This document shows, piece after piece, positions 1-8,294 of a stretch of 64,000 bases of DNA. The notes below the pieces were generated by a model that did not search any database, was not told where the DNA came from, and saw only the letters and a list, made by a program, of their open reading frames with translations. Position 1 is the first letter of the stretch, and every line of letters starts with the position of its first letter. The DNA comes from Bradymonas sediminis (GTDB taxonomy: Bacteria > Myxococcota_A > Bradymonadia > Bradymonadales > Bradymonadaceae). The stretch is taken from contig NZ_CP030032.1 in the NCBI RefSeq assembly GCF_003258315.1, positions 2,060,001 to 2,124,000 on the forward strand, written 5' to 3'. Position numbers and translations under genes: made by a program.

Positions 1-724
1 TGATGGCGTAGTCCATCATGAACTCGGTGTATTTCCACTCCGAGTTGGTGATGAGCATCAACTTTTTGCCGGCTTCGCGCTGGTCCATCAGCATCAGCGG
101 GACGTCGGGGTCCAGCTCGACGTAGCGGTCCGGGTCGCTCATGATCTCGGCTTTGAGCACGCCCTCAATATGCGCGGCGTCCAGGGTGTGTTGGATGCGC
201 TGGAAGAGCTCGTGATAGGTGAGCTGCTCGGGCAGTTTTCCGGCGTCGAGCAGATCCACCAATTGGATATACATCGTGGCGGCGGAGATCGAGAACAGCG
301 TGTTCAAAAAGAGCCAGCGCGGCTGCGACAGGTGCACCAGGGTGCGCGTGTAGTTGGCGCGCATCTCGTGGTACTCAATCGCGCGCGTGCCGTGCATGGC
401 GCGCTTGATATAGCCGAAGCGATTGGCCTTGACGACGTTGCCAAGCTCGTGGTCGATGATCAGACCGCGCGTGACCTGGAAGGGCTCGAAGTGCAGGTCC
501 TGCACCGGCCAACCCGCCTGCAACAGCCCCGCCTTAATATGGGCGTAGGCGCGGGCCTCCCATTGATTCACGTTATAGTGAATCAGGGTATAATCCATGT
601 CGTAACCAATCGCCTTGATCGAGCGCAGATTCAGCGATCGATTGCAGTAAATACCGCGTCTGGGGTCGAGGTCGTCATAGGCATTATAAATGGTGTCGAC
701 CGTGTTCGTGATAGCTTTGTTCAT
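1..724 (-). CDS. HAD-IG family 5'-nucleotidase, N-terminal part (cut by window edge)
   Basis: Seen: an open frame starting at ATG 724 and running off the left edge, so only about 241 residues are visible. Residues 42-46 (DMDYT) form HAD motif I, with the nucleophile Asp42 and the acid/base Asp44. LITNS near residue 225 fits HAD motif II. The motif I setting (IGYDMDYTLIHY), followed by a long cap insertion, is typical of the cytosolic purine 5'-nucleotidase-like HAD-IG family (PF05761), which dephosphorylates nucleoside monophosphates. An AAGAAGA stretch just upstream of the ATG is a plausible ribosome binding site. The following gene lies 87 bp upstream on the same strand. The C-terminal motifs III and IV lie outside the window, so activity cannot be judged. 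Confidence 0.85.
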   Translation of the reverse strand, partial: MNKAITNTVDTIYNAYDDLDPRRGIYCNRSLNLRSIKAIGYDMDYTLIHYNVNQWEARAYAHIKAGLLQAGWPVQDLHFEPFQVTRGLIIDHELGNVVKANRFGYIKRAMHGTRAIEYHEMRANYTRTLVHLSQPRWLFLNTLFSISAATMYIQLVDLLDAGKLPEQLTYHELFQRIQHTLDAAHIEGVLKAEIMSDPDRYVELDPDVPLMLMDQREAGKKLMLITNSEWKYTEFMMDYAI

Positions 725-811
725 ATATGTCTTCTTTAAAAGTGTTGAGATTCGACAGTGTCTTCGGGCCTCGCCGCGCCGGCTTCGCCTCAATGATGAT
801 ACGCCCGACGC

Positions 812-3800
812 CTATTTGATCGTCGGCGGGGTGAATGATTCGACATCAAAGAAATCGCATTCCTCCATAAAGAGCGCCTCCATGCAGGGGTCATCCGAGA
901 GCTGGGTGCCGTAATTGGCCATAAACCAGCCGACCTGATTGGTCATGAAAGTTGAGATATCAAACCCTCGGTCGGTCCTCGGAATATTGAATGTGTGCTC
1001 ACCGCGGGTGTCCAAATAGGGCAGGCGTAGCGCGCTGATGCCCTGGTCGGTGTGCACGGTGGCCCGAAGCGGATATGCCGCGTCGGGGTTGGGGTCCATA
1101 TTATCCGGAAGTCGCGGCGTGTAGAAGTGGCCGCCGTCCAGGTCGTCCGGGTCAAAGATGGTCCCGGGGTATTCGGGGAAACGGTTGAGCCAATAGATTC
1201 CTTCCGCCACGAAGTTCTCATTGAGGAACTGGTTCTGCGTACTCCCGTATTCCTCGACCTCATCGGCCGCGTCCAGGATGCCCGCCGAGCGCGCCAAGGA
1301 CAGCGCCGAATTGATGGGCACCGTCTGGTCCCCCAGGGTGCCGACCACCAGCATATTGGCCCAGCCGCTCTGGAATTCCGGGGTCTCATAGGGGTATTTC
1401 AGCGGGTCACGATTATAATGCTTGGCGTAAATCGCCGGGTCGGCGACCTCCAAAAGCATCTGGGAGATTCCCAAAAACTTACGAAAACGCGGGGTCTGGC
1501 GCTTCAAGCCCCAGCCCGTAATCAGCGAGGCGAGCGGGGCGCCTTGCGGATAAAGAATATTCTGAAAGATAAGATTTTCGGGGAAAGTATCAATGCTTTG
1601 TTTCATTTTTCCATCGCTGCCATAAACCTCGATAATGAGCGGGTCGCCCAAGTCGGTCGGCGTCTGGGCGGTGTGGGCGGCGAGCTCGTCGGCCATCTCG
1701 GGGGCGACCGAGGCCGGGTCGAATTGCTCAATGCACTCATGAAGGGGCCGGCATGTGACGTCCGCAGCGCAATACTCCCAGCCCTCGCAGGTGACCGTGT
1801 CACAGCGGGTCCCGCCTTTGCATTGCATCAGGTCGCTTTGAACGTCGACGCTCGCGTCGAAGCCCAGAATCGCCCGGCGCGCCGATGCGCTCTTGGCGTC
1901 CGCGGCGATGCCCACGCGGAACCTGCCGCCGCGCACCAGCACCGCCGCCTGGCGCTCCTCCTCGGGGATAAACCCGCGGGACTCACGCTTGGGGTTGCGA
2001 AGAACGACGCGGTCGCCATTCTCAATGCCCTCCAGCGTGCCAAAGCGTACCGAGACGTCGCGGATGCCGCTGGGAAGTTGCCATTCCAGGGTCATCGGCC
2101 CGGTGATTTCGCCGTCCTCATTGGTCGGGGCGGTCCCGGTTAAGAGGGGGCCAAACATCGACAAAAACACGCCCACCCGCACATTTCGAATGCTGGTGCG
2201 CGCCGCGATATCGCCCAGACCGCCGCCGCCCGCGTTGGTCGCGGCCGCGCGAATGGTCGGCTCAATCCCCGAGATCACGCCGGTTTGAAGCCCGCCCAAA
2301 GAGGTTCCGAACGCAAGATAGGGCTGCTCTCCGCCGAAATCGACCACGCCGTCGCCGTCGAAGTCACCCCGAATCTCGCCCTTGCCATCGCCGGTCTGGT
2401 CCCAGCCCCCGACGATATCGATCTTGTCGGCAATCCAGGGGTCCTCGGTGTCAATATCTGCGCTCCAGCGTGTTTTTCCGTCAAAGCTGCGCAAGATGCG
2501 AATCAGCTGCATCTGGTCGACCGCGGTCTGCCGAATCATGTCGCGGGCGTGCAGAATTTCGGAGGTAAAGAAGTCCTCGCCGGTCTGAACCTCGCCGTTG
2601 TTGACGAGGTCGCGCGCCCGGTCATGGCGCAGCATCGCCCCGAAGCCGGGCAGCCCCAGACGTGAGGAGACGGTCTCCAGAATATCGTTGATATCCGGCG
2701 GGATATTGATCCCGTGCCCGGCCGCGTCGATGGCGCAGGAGGCCAGGCCGAATTTGGCGAATTGCCCGGCGAAGGCGATCATCTCAAGACGCGTCGAGCC
2801 GATCGCGTGGCTATAGAGCACCACGGGATACGGCTGGGTGCGCCCCGGACGACTCGCCGGCACCGCGCAATGAAAGCTCACCTCGCCGGGGCGCACGCGC
2901 GCGCGACCGGTCTCGGTGTCGACATCGAAGACTTCGTCCTCATCCTGCGGGTTCGTGCTCTTAATCGTGGCGTCCGCGCCGGGCTTTGCCAGACCGTCGC
3001 TATCGCCCAAGAAATAAGGCGAAATAAAGCTGCCGGAGACCATATAATCGATCTCGCCGATGGCGTCTTCGAGCAGGGAGAGGTTGCCCCCTGAGCCCAG
3101 CGCCTGGGAGGCGGCCGGGGCGATGAGCGGAATGATATTTTCCAGGCTAAACGTGAGCGGCTCGGCGCGGCCGGGCTCGCCCGGGTTATGCAATAATTTG
3201 AATTCAGCCGGGTACTCTTCGGCCAGCCAGGCGAGGCTCCCGTGGCCGTAAAGACCGGCGCGGATTGTCTCCAGCGTATGAGTCGGCGCGCCCGTGGTGA
3301 AGGTCCATGCAAATCGAACCGAGTCGAGGGATTCGGAGAAACGCTGCGGGAATTTCGCCGGGAGGATCTCTTTTAGCGGGTTCAAATCCTCGGTCTGGCG
3401 CAGGTGGTTGATGGACTTAAACGGGCTCTGCACCGGGGCATCGTCCTCGCCTACCAACGCATCGGTGAGCACCACGGCGTAGGTCGTCTTCTCGTCGAGG
3501 GGCTCGAGGGTGCGCAGCACCAGGGTGTTGGTCTCGCGCTCATAAAAGTCGAGCATTTCGCCAACATCATAGAGGTCACCGCCCACGGTTCGGGTGTTTG
3601 GCCGGTCCCACACGCCGTCGTCGTCGGTGTCCTCAATGGGGTCCAGGACACCATTGCCGTTGAGGTCGACCTCTTCGTAAGTCTCAAAGAGCAGGTTTGT
3701 GCCGAGGCGGCGCGGGTCATTGGCGAAATACCCATCCGGGCGGTCAAGCGTCAGCGGGAAGCTGCCGGCGCCCATATCGATCAGCGCGAACTCGCCAAAA

Positions 3801-4234
3801 TTTGGGCTCTTCGGGTCGACGTTGACAATATAGACCGCGTCGTCGGCCAGGTCCGGCACGCTTCCCTGGTGGCGAGCGATGATATTCTCGATATCCAGCG
3901 GGGCGTCGAAGGCGACGGTGATCGGGGTGAAGACCCCAAACCCACTCATCCGATTGACATAATCGCGCACCTTCGCCTCGGCGTCGCTCGCCCCCTGCAA
4001 CGAGACGTTGATGCGCTTGCCGGTCGGGCTGCTCGGGTCAACGCGCGTGGCGAGGTCGTTCGGGAAGGGGATGTCCGGGAAGGGCCAGGTGTCCAGGTCA
4101 AAGACAACCGTCGGTCCCGCTGATTCCTGCGCTGAGCTCAGGCCTTGGGGCGGGTTATTGTCGTCGAAACACCCCGCGCTCACCAGGGCGAGGCTCAGGG
4201 ACGCGACAAAACTAGCGGTGCAGAGCGGGCGCAT
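812..4234 (-). CDS. Large secreted lipoprotein with alpha/beta-hydrolase (lipase-like) domain
   Basis: A 1140-residue protein if started at ATG 4234. That start gives a signal peptide ending in a lipobox (VSAGC), whereas the longer frame to 4345 would bury it. The N-terminal half resembles the Ig-like N-terminal domain of bacterial extracellular lipases (Pla-1/cef type). The hydrolase core has a nucleophile elbow GTSLGG with Ser645, a likely acid Asp969 (GDQTVP) and a likely base His1036 (DGGHFYTP), so the triad looks intact. Asp-rich loops (DLNGNGVLDPIEDTDDDG and DFDGDGVVD) look like Ca2+-binding loops. A Cys-rich insert of about 30 residues lies between the Ser and the Asp. Inferred role: an outer-membrane or surface esterase/lipase; the substrate is unknown. 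Transcribed leftward, probably from its own promoter. Confidence 0.75.
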   Translation of the reverse strand: MRPLCTASFVASLSLALVSAGCFDDNNPPQGLSSAQESAGPTVVFDLDTWPFPDIPFPNDLATRVDPSSPTGKRINVSLQGASDAEAKVRDYVNRMSGFGVFTPITVAFDAPLDIENIIARHQGSVPDLADDAVYIVNVDPKSPNFGEFALIDMGAGSFPLTLDRPDGYFANDPRRLGTNLLFETYEEVDLNGNGVLDPIEDTDDDGVWDRPNTRTVGGDLYDVGEMLDFYERETNTLVLRTLEPLDEKTTYAVVLTDALVGEDDAPVQSPFKSINHLRQTEDLNPLKEILPAKFPQRFSESLDSVRFAWTFTTGAPTHTLETIRAGLYGHGSLAWLAEEYPAEFKLLHNPGEPGRAEPLTFSLENIIPLIAPAASQALGSGGNLSLLEDAIGEIDYMVSGSFISPYFLGDSDGLAKPGADATIKSTNPQDEDEVFDVDTETGRARVRPGEVSFHCAVPASRPGRTQPYPVVLYSHAIGSTRLEMIAFAGQFAKFGLASCAIDAAGHGINIPPDINDILETVSSRLGLPGFGAMLRHDRARDLVNNGEVQTGEDFFTSEILHARDMIRQTAVDQMQLIRILRSFDGKTRWSADIDTEDPWIADKIDIVGGWDQTGDGKGEIRGDFDGDGVVDFGGEQPYLAFGTSLGGLQTGVISGIEPTIRAAATNAGGGGLGDIAARTSIRNVRVGVFLSMFGPLLTGTAPTNEDGEITGPMTLEWQLPSGIRDVSVRFGTLEGIENGDRVVLRNPKRESRGFIPEEERQAAVLVRGGRFRVGIAADAKSASARRAILGFDASVDVQSDLMQCKGGTRCDTVTCEGWEYCAADVTCRPLHECIEQFDPASVAPEMADELAAHTAQTPTDLGDPLIIEVYGSDGKMKQSIDTFPENLIFQNILYPQGAPLASLITGWGLKRQTPRFRKFLGISQMLLEVADPAIYAKHYNRDPLKYPYETPEFQSGWANMLVVGTLGDQTVPINSALSLARSAGILDAADEVEEYGSTQNQFLNENFVAEGIYWLNRFPEYPGTIFDPDDLDGGHFYTPRLPDNMDPNPDAAYPLRATVHTDQGISALRLPYLDTRGEHTFNIPRTDRGFDISTFMTNQVGWFMANYGTQLSDDPCMEALFMEECDFFDVESFTPPTIK

Positions 4235-4274
4235 AAATTTGGACGGTGTGAGCACAGAAAACTCCGACAAACCT

Positions 4275-4294
4275 GATATGAACAGATATGAATA
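4275..4294 (-). promoter_or_regulatory. Tandem 10-bp repeat upstream of the hydrolase lipoprotein gene
   Basis: GATATGAACA and GATATGAATA sit back to back 41-60 bp upstream of the start at 4234. Two near-identical 10-mers repeat with one helical turn, in an AT-rich patch. This could be an operator or part of the promoter. No regulator can be named. Confidence 0.3.
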
Positions 4295-4411
4295 TATTGG
4301 AATATCAGCAAAGCACGCGGATATAGACCTGAGTGTACGTCGCATTGGCGCAAGAGGTAAAGAGTCGAGAATTTGCCGCCGGAGTGGGCAAACTCAATCT
4401 GAGCGGCAATC

Positions 4412-4458
4412 AAAAAACCGGCCCCGAGCCCCTCAAAAGAAGAGGGGCTCGGGGCCGG
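4412..4458 (-). terminator. Rho-independent terminator of the ppa transcript
   Basis: A perfect 17-bp GC-rich stem (4418-4434 with 4442-4458) and a 7-nt loop. On the minus strand it is followed by six U residues (4417-4412). It lies 38 bp past the ppa stop codon. Confidence 0.9.
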
Positions 4459-4495
4459 CTTAGGATGCTGCGACAACACTCAATTCAGGGACCGC

Positions 4496-5116
4496 TTAGT
4501 TCCCGAATTGCTCGTCATAGTCGGCCATCGAGGCGTTGATAACCTCGAAGGCGCGCTCGCGACCGTAGATATTGTCGATGATACAGTTGGTGGTCTCCGT
4601 ATCGGTCGGCGAGGTCTTATAGGTGGTGAAATAGTGGCGAAGACGCTCGACGATGACGGTCGGCAGGTCGTCGATATCCTGGACATGCTCGTAGAACGAG
4701 TCGTTGTCGAGCACGCCGATGATTTTGTCGTCGGCTTCGCCGTCGTCGATCATGCGGAAGCCGCCGACCACGCGCGCGTTGAGCAGGACCTCGGCGCGAC
4801 TGATCGGGCGCTCGCTGAGCACGCAGATGTCGAGCGGGTCACGGTCTGCTTCGTCGGCGACGTCGGCCGACAATTCCAGCACGCGCGGTCCACAATAGGT
4901 GCGCGGGATGAAGCCGTAGAGCGCCGGGGGCTGCGAGGAATAGCGCTGCGGGCGGTCGACGCGCAGGTAGCCGGTTTCCTTGTCGATTTCGTATTTTACG
5001 GAATCAAAGGGGGTCAATTCGATATAGGCGTGGACGACGCTCGGCATGTCGGGACCCGCCGAGAGGCCGTGCCAGGGGTGGGGACGCCAGCGATAGAAAG
5101 GGCTTGGAAAAGGCAT
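4496..5116 (-). CDS. ppa: Inorganic pyrophosphatase (family I)
   Basis: A 206-residue soluble enzyme that hydrolyses pyrophosphate to two phosphates and so drives biosynthetic reactions in the cytoplasm. The family I signature DRDPLD is at residues 91-96, with the metal-binding aspartates. YGFIPRTYC and [15 protein letters not shown] match the conserved core. An N-terminal extension of about 25 residues (PWHGLSAG) is longer than in E. coli Ppa and resembles the longer form found in several other phyla. The start at 5116 is preceded by a weak site. It lies 154 bp downstream of galE and ends in a strong terminator. Confidence 0.93.
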   Translation of the reverse strand: MPFPSPFYRWRPHPWHGLSAGPDMPSVVHAYIELTPFDSVKYEIDKETGYLRVDRPQRYSSQPPALYGFIPRTYCGPRVLELSADVADEADRDPLDICVLSERPISRAEVLLNARVVGGFRMIDDGEADDKIIGVLDNDSFYEHVQDIDDLPTVIVERLRHYFTTYKTSPTDTETTNCIIDNIYGRERAFEVINASMADYDEQFGN

Positions 5117-5270
5117 GTTTTACTTCTTCGGTGTTGGGGTTGAATTCTTAGCTAGTCGCTTCTTTGCTACCTGAATCTATCAATTATGTACGGTCGGACG
5201 CCGCGCTTAGGCGACGGCGATCCTAGTGCGGCGCCAAATTAGTTTAACTTGCGCTAAAATAATAGTCCTT

Positions 5271-6254
5271 TTAGCGCATCATGCGGCGTTCCCATTTGAG
5301 CGCGGTCTCCACGATATGATCGAGGTCGTCGTGCTCGGGCTGCCAATTAAACTGAGCGCGCAGCTCGCCGGCGTTCGCGATCAGCTCCGGCGGGTCGCCC
5401 GCGCGGCGCTCAAGGTCGTGGGTGACAAAATCAACGCTGCTGACCCGGCGCACCGAATCGATCACTTCGCGCACGGTAAACCCGCGCCCGTATCCGCAAT
5501 TGAGCACGCGACTTGGCGAGCCGGCTTGCAGGGCGTCAAGGGCCAGGAGGTGCACTTTGGCGAGGTCGGTGACGTGAATATAATCGCGCACGCAGGTGCC
5601 ATCGCGCGTTTCGTAGTCCGTGCCGAAGACGCCGAGCTGCTCGCGTACCCCGAGGGCGGCCTGACACGCAACCTTAATAAGATGCGTGGCGGCCGGGGTC
5701 GACTGCCCGGTGCGCCCGCTCGGGTCGGCCCCGGCGACGTTGAAGTAGCGCAGCGCGACATAGCGAAAATCATGGGCGTGCGAAATATCCTGGAGCATCC
5801 ACTCGGTCATCAGCTTGGAGCGGCCGTAGGGATTGATCGGCACGGTCGGCGTCTTCTCGGTGACCGGAAGTTCGTCGGCGTGCGGCATGCCGTAGACGGC
5901 CGCGGTGCTTGAGAAGACAAATTTATCGATACTCTCGGCCACGCAGGCCTCGAGCAACGTGCGCGTAACCGCTGTATTATTGTCGTAATATTTCAGCGGA
6001 TTCTCGACCGATTCCGGCACGACGATGCTGCCGGCAAAGTGCATCACCGCGTCGATTTGGTGGGCCTTAAACAGGGCCGAAAGGGTGTCCCGGTCGCCGA
6101 CATTGCCCTGGACGAACTCGGCTTTGGCGGGGACGTTCTCACGCACGCCGGTGCTCAGATTATCGAGGATGACGACGTCGTCGCCGCGGTCGACGAGTTC
6201 GTGGGCGATATGGCTGCCGATATATCCGGCGCCGCCGGTGATGAGAATGCTCAT
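5271..6254 (-). CDS. galE: UDP-glucose 4-epimerase
   Basis: A 327-residue extended short-chain dehydrogenase that interconverts UDP-glucose and UDP-galactose using bound NAD+. The N-terminal TGGAGYIGSH (residues 6-15) is the dinucleotide-binding loop. Ser116 and the Tyr143-x-x-x-Lys147 pair (YGRSK) are the catalytic residues. PYGRSK and the RYFNVAGADPSG segment are diagnostic for GalE rather than other NAD-dependent sugar epimerases. It starts 36 bp downstream of the ParA-like/HTH gene on the same strand and is probably co-transcribed with it. Likely supplies UDP-galactose for cell-surface polysaccharides. The length is normal and no residue is missing. Confidence 0.93.
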   Translation of the reverse strand: MSILITGGAGYIGSHIAHELVDRGDDVVILDNLSTGVRENVPAKAEFVQGNVGDRDTLSALFKAHQIDAVMHFAGSIVVPESVENPLKYYDNNTAVTRTLLEACVAESIDKFVFSSTAAVYGMPHADELPVTEKTPTVPINPYGRSKLMTEWMLQDISHAHDFRYVALRYFNVAGADPSGRTGQSTPAATHLIKVACQAALGVREQLGVFGTDYETRDGTCVRDYIHVTDLAKVHLLALDALQAGSPSRVLNCGYGRGFTVREVIDSVRRVSSVDFVTHDLERRAGDPPELIANAGELRAQFNWQPEHDDLDHIVETALKWERRMMR

Positions 6255-6290
6255 GATAATTGGCTCTTAATTCGAGAGTGAAGCGATGGA

Positions 6291-7952
6291 TTATTGATTA
6301 TCGAGATAGCGGAAATAGGTGTCGATCAGCGGCTGGGCGTCGACCTCCAAGATCCGCGCGATTTCGCGCAGATAGCCGCGCAAATAGACCGGTCGAGGCA
6401 GCACTTCAAGGTCGACGTCTTCGATGGCGGTCAGGAATTTAATGCCGATATGGCTGCGCAAGCTGAGGTCCTGCAGGCTGAGGTTGGCCTCGCGGCGCAT
6501 CGCGGCGACGAACTCTCCCGGGGACTGCTTATTCGCCCCCAGCGGGGCCAGGGAACCCATGCGCTCAGTGGGTTCGCCGACCTCGTCGATTTGGGAGGCG
6601 TCCTGCTTCGCATCAGGTGTGGGCGGCGGGGTGCTCCCGGCAGCAGGCGCGCGCCGCTTGGGCGGGGCGGGCTTTGAAGAGGTCGCAAGGCGCGGCGGCG
6701 AGAACGCGCCACTCGCGCTCGGCTGGGTTCGCGGCTGCGGGGCGTTCGCCGGGCTCCGCCCGCTGGAGTCATTGCCAAAGACTTCGTTTGGCATGGTTAA
6801 AACTTCGCGATATTTGCGCTCCAGGTCGTCGGCGATGCGCACCCGGTCTTCGGGGTTTCCAAAGACCAGTGCCAGGGTTTCTTCGCGCCGGTAGCTCTCC
6901 CAGAGGCGACGATAATATTGGCGAAGGTCGTTCTTCGGCGTCTCGCGACTGATCCCCAGCTGAAGTGCGGGATGAGCGTTCTCCCCACGCGGGGCAGGGC
7001 GCGGAAACCGCGCGTCGAGCAACGAGATATCGAAGAGGTTTTTGACCAGCGCCTCGGTATCGCGCGACAGCGATTCGTCGCCGCGCCCCGGCCCAAGCCC
7101 GCTGGTGCGCCGATTATAGAACCAGCGGCGGTCCTCGTACTCGACCGAGGCGATCACGCGCGGGAAGATATTCAATTCCCGATGCCACGCGTGGCAGAGG
7201 ACATGGCTGAGGTCGCGCTCCGAGCCTTCTCGCACCAGATTGATGAGCAAATAGGGCTCAAAACGCTGGCCGCTCTCCAGCACGATTTGCTCGGCCATCT
7301 GGGCGCCACGCGCGCTGGCGAGCAGGCTGTCCAGGTTCATATTGAGCGGCTGCTCGTAGAGCATTTCGAGCAATTGTTCCCGAATCGCGGGCGCCTGCGG
7401 GTGGTAGCCGAGCGCCTGATAAAACGCCGAGCGAAGATATTGAGTGATGGTGCGCACCGCCGCGGGCTCCGGGGTGCCGACCAAAATCGGAATATCACTG
7501 AGGGTGAACAGCCCGACGTCGAGCGGGTCGAGGCCGGCGGCCAGGTCGAGCAAGATCCAATCGAAGTCGAGCTCGTGCAATTGCGCGATCAAAATATCGG
7601 CGCCCAGCCGCGGGCGCACGAACGGGAAATGGCGGGCCGCGCCAATATTGGCCAGCCAGATATTCTTCCCGCCCGTGGGGATAATAAAATCGGCGATATG
7701 CGCGCCTTCGGCCCCAATCGGCAGCAATCGGGCGCCGTGGAAGTCAAAGCGCGGCTCCTCGGCGTGCAATAAGACGTTGAGGGTCGGGCAGGCCCAGGAG
7801 GCGTCGAGGCAGAGGACGCGCTGGTTTTTGCGGGCGAGCGAGCGCGCGACTTCGGCGCATAAGGTGCTGCGTCCCGCGCCGCCTTTGCCCCCGCCAAAGG
7901 CGACAACTTTGGGGCGCTCGGCATGAAGTTCTGGGCCAATTCGATTCAACAC
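6291..7952 (-). CDS. ParA/MinD-like ATPase-fold protein fused to a C-terminal RodZ-type HTH domain
   Basis: 553 residues. The N-terminal domain (about 1-280) is a SIMIBI-class ParA/MinD fold with a deviant Walker A, GGGKGGAGRST (20-30). The signature Lys23 is present but the P-loop lysine is replaced by Arg28, so nucleotide hydrolysis is doubtful. WILLDLAAG is the Walker B/switch-II region. A middle segment (about 330-390) is charged and helical. A Pro/Ala-rich linker follows, then an HTH_25-type domain as in RodZ (residues about 478-553: EFVAAMRREANLSLQDLS, then RGYLREIARIL). Inferred role: a cytoplasmic spatial or regulatory factor, possibly DNA-binding. It is the first gene of a likely operon with galE. 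The exact function is unknown. Confidence 0.7.
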   Translation of the reverse strand: MLNRIGPELHAERPKVVAFGGGKGGAGRSTLCAEVARSLARKNQRVLCLDASWACPTLNVLLHAEEPRFDFHGARLLPIGAEGAHIADFIIPTGGKNIWLANIGAARHFPFVRPRLGADILIAQLHELDFDWILLDLAAGLDPLDVGLFTLSDIPILVGTPEPAAVRTITQYLRSAFYQALGYHPQAPAIREQLLEMLYEQPLNMNLDSLLASARGAQMAEQIVLESGQRFEPYLLINLVREGSERDLSHVLCHAWHRELNIFPRVIASVEYEDRRWFYNRRTSGLGPGRGDESLSRDTEALVKNLFDISLLDARFPRPAPRGENAHPALQLGISRETPKNDLRQYYRRLWESYRREETLALVFGNPEDRVRIADDLERKYREVLTMPNEVFGNDSSGRSPANAPQPRTQPSASGAFSPPRLATSSKPAPPKRRAPAAGSTPPPTPDAKQDASQIDEVGEPTERMGSLAPLGANKQSPGEFVAAMRREANLSLQDLSLRSHIGIKFLTAIEDVDLEVLPRPVYLRGYLREIARILEVDAQPLIDTYFRYLDNQ

Positions 7953-8294
7953 GTCCTCTTATTTTCTGGAATACTTATTGGCGTCACAAATAATCATCGG
8001 CCGAATGCGGCTAAAGCACTTGGCAACGGTGACGCTGCACGATAGGTTAGGCGGCAGATATTGTTAGTTCGCGCGACAAGCGCTTCGCGCAAATATAGTA
8101 GGAAACCGAAGATATGGGAACCGGTCGCGCTTGGGTCAACGCCCGCGCGCCGAAACTTCCCGAATTTTCAGATTAACACATTATCAGCAACATCCGCGCT
8201 CAGTAATTTAGGCACCCGCCGCCGCACCTGCGGGCGTCCTATCGAAATTATCGAGCGTCGTAAAACTTCTCCTCCACCTTAGGAAGGTGTATCT
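7953..8294. other. Divergent intergenic region between the ParA-like/HTH and FHA genes
   Basis: 342 bp with no convincing gene. It must hold the promoters of both divergent genes, but I could not place a clear -35/-10 pair. An AGGAAGG ribosome binding site at 8281-8287 sets the GTG start at 8295. Confidence 0.6.

Noticed and set aside
3377-3393. Sequence GGTTCAAATCC resembling a tRNA T-loop
   Set aside because: It lies inside the hydrolase lipoprotein gene (coding for LNPLK region) and no acceptor stem or anticodon arm fits.
8061-8282. 73-codon open frame before the FHA gene
   Set aside because: No ribosome binding site and no resemblance to known proteins; likely part of the divergent promoter region.
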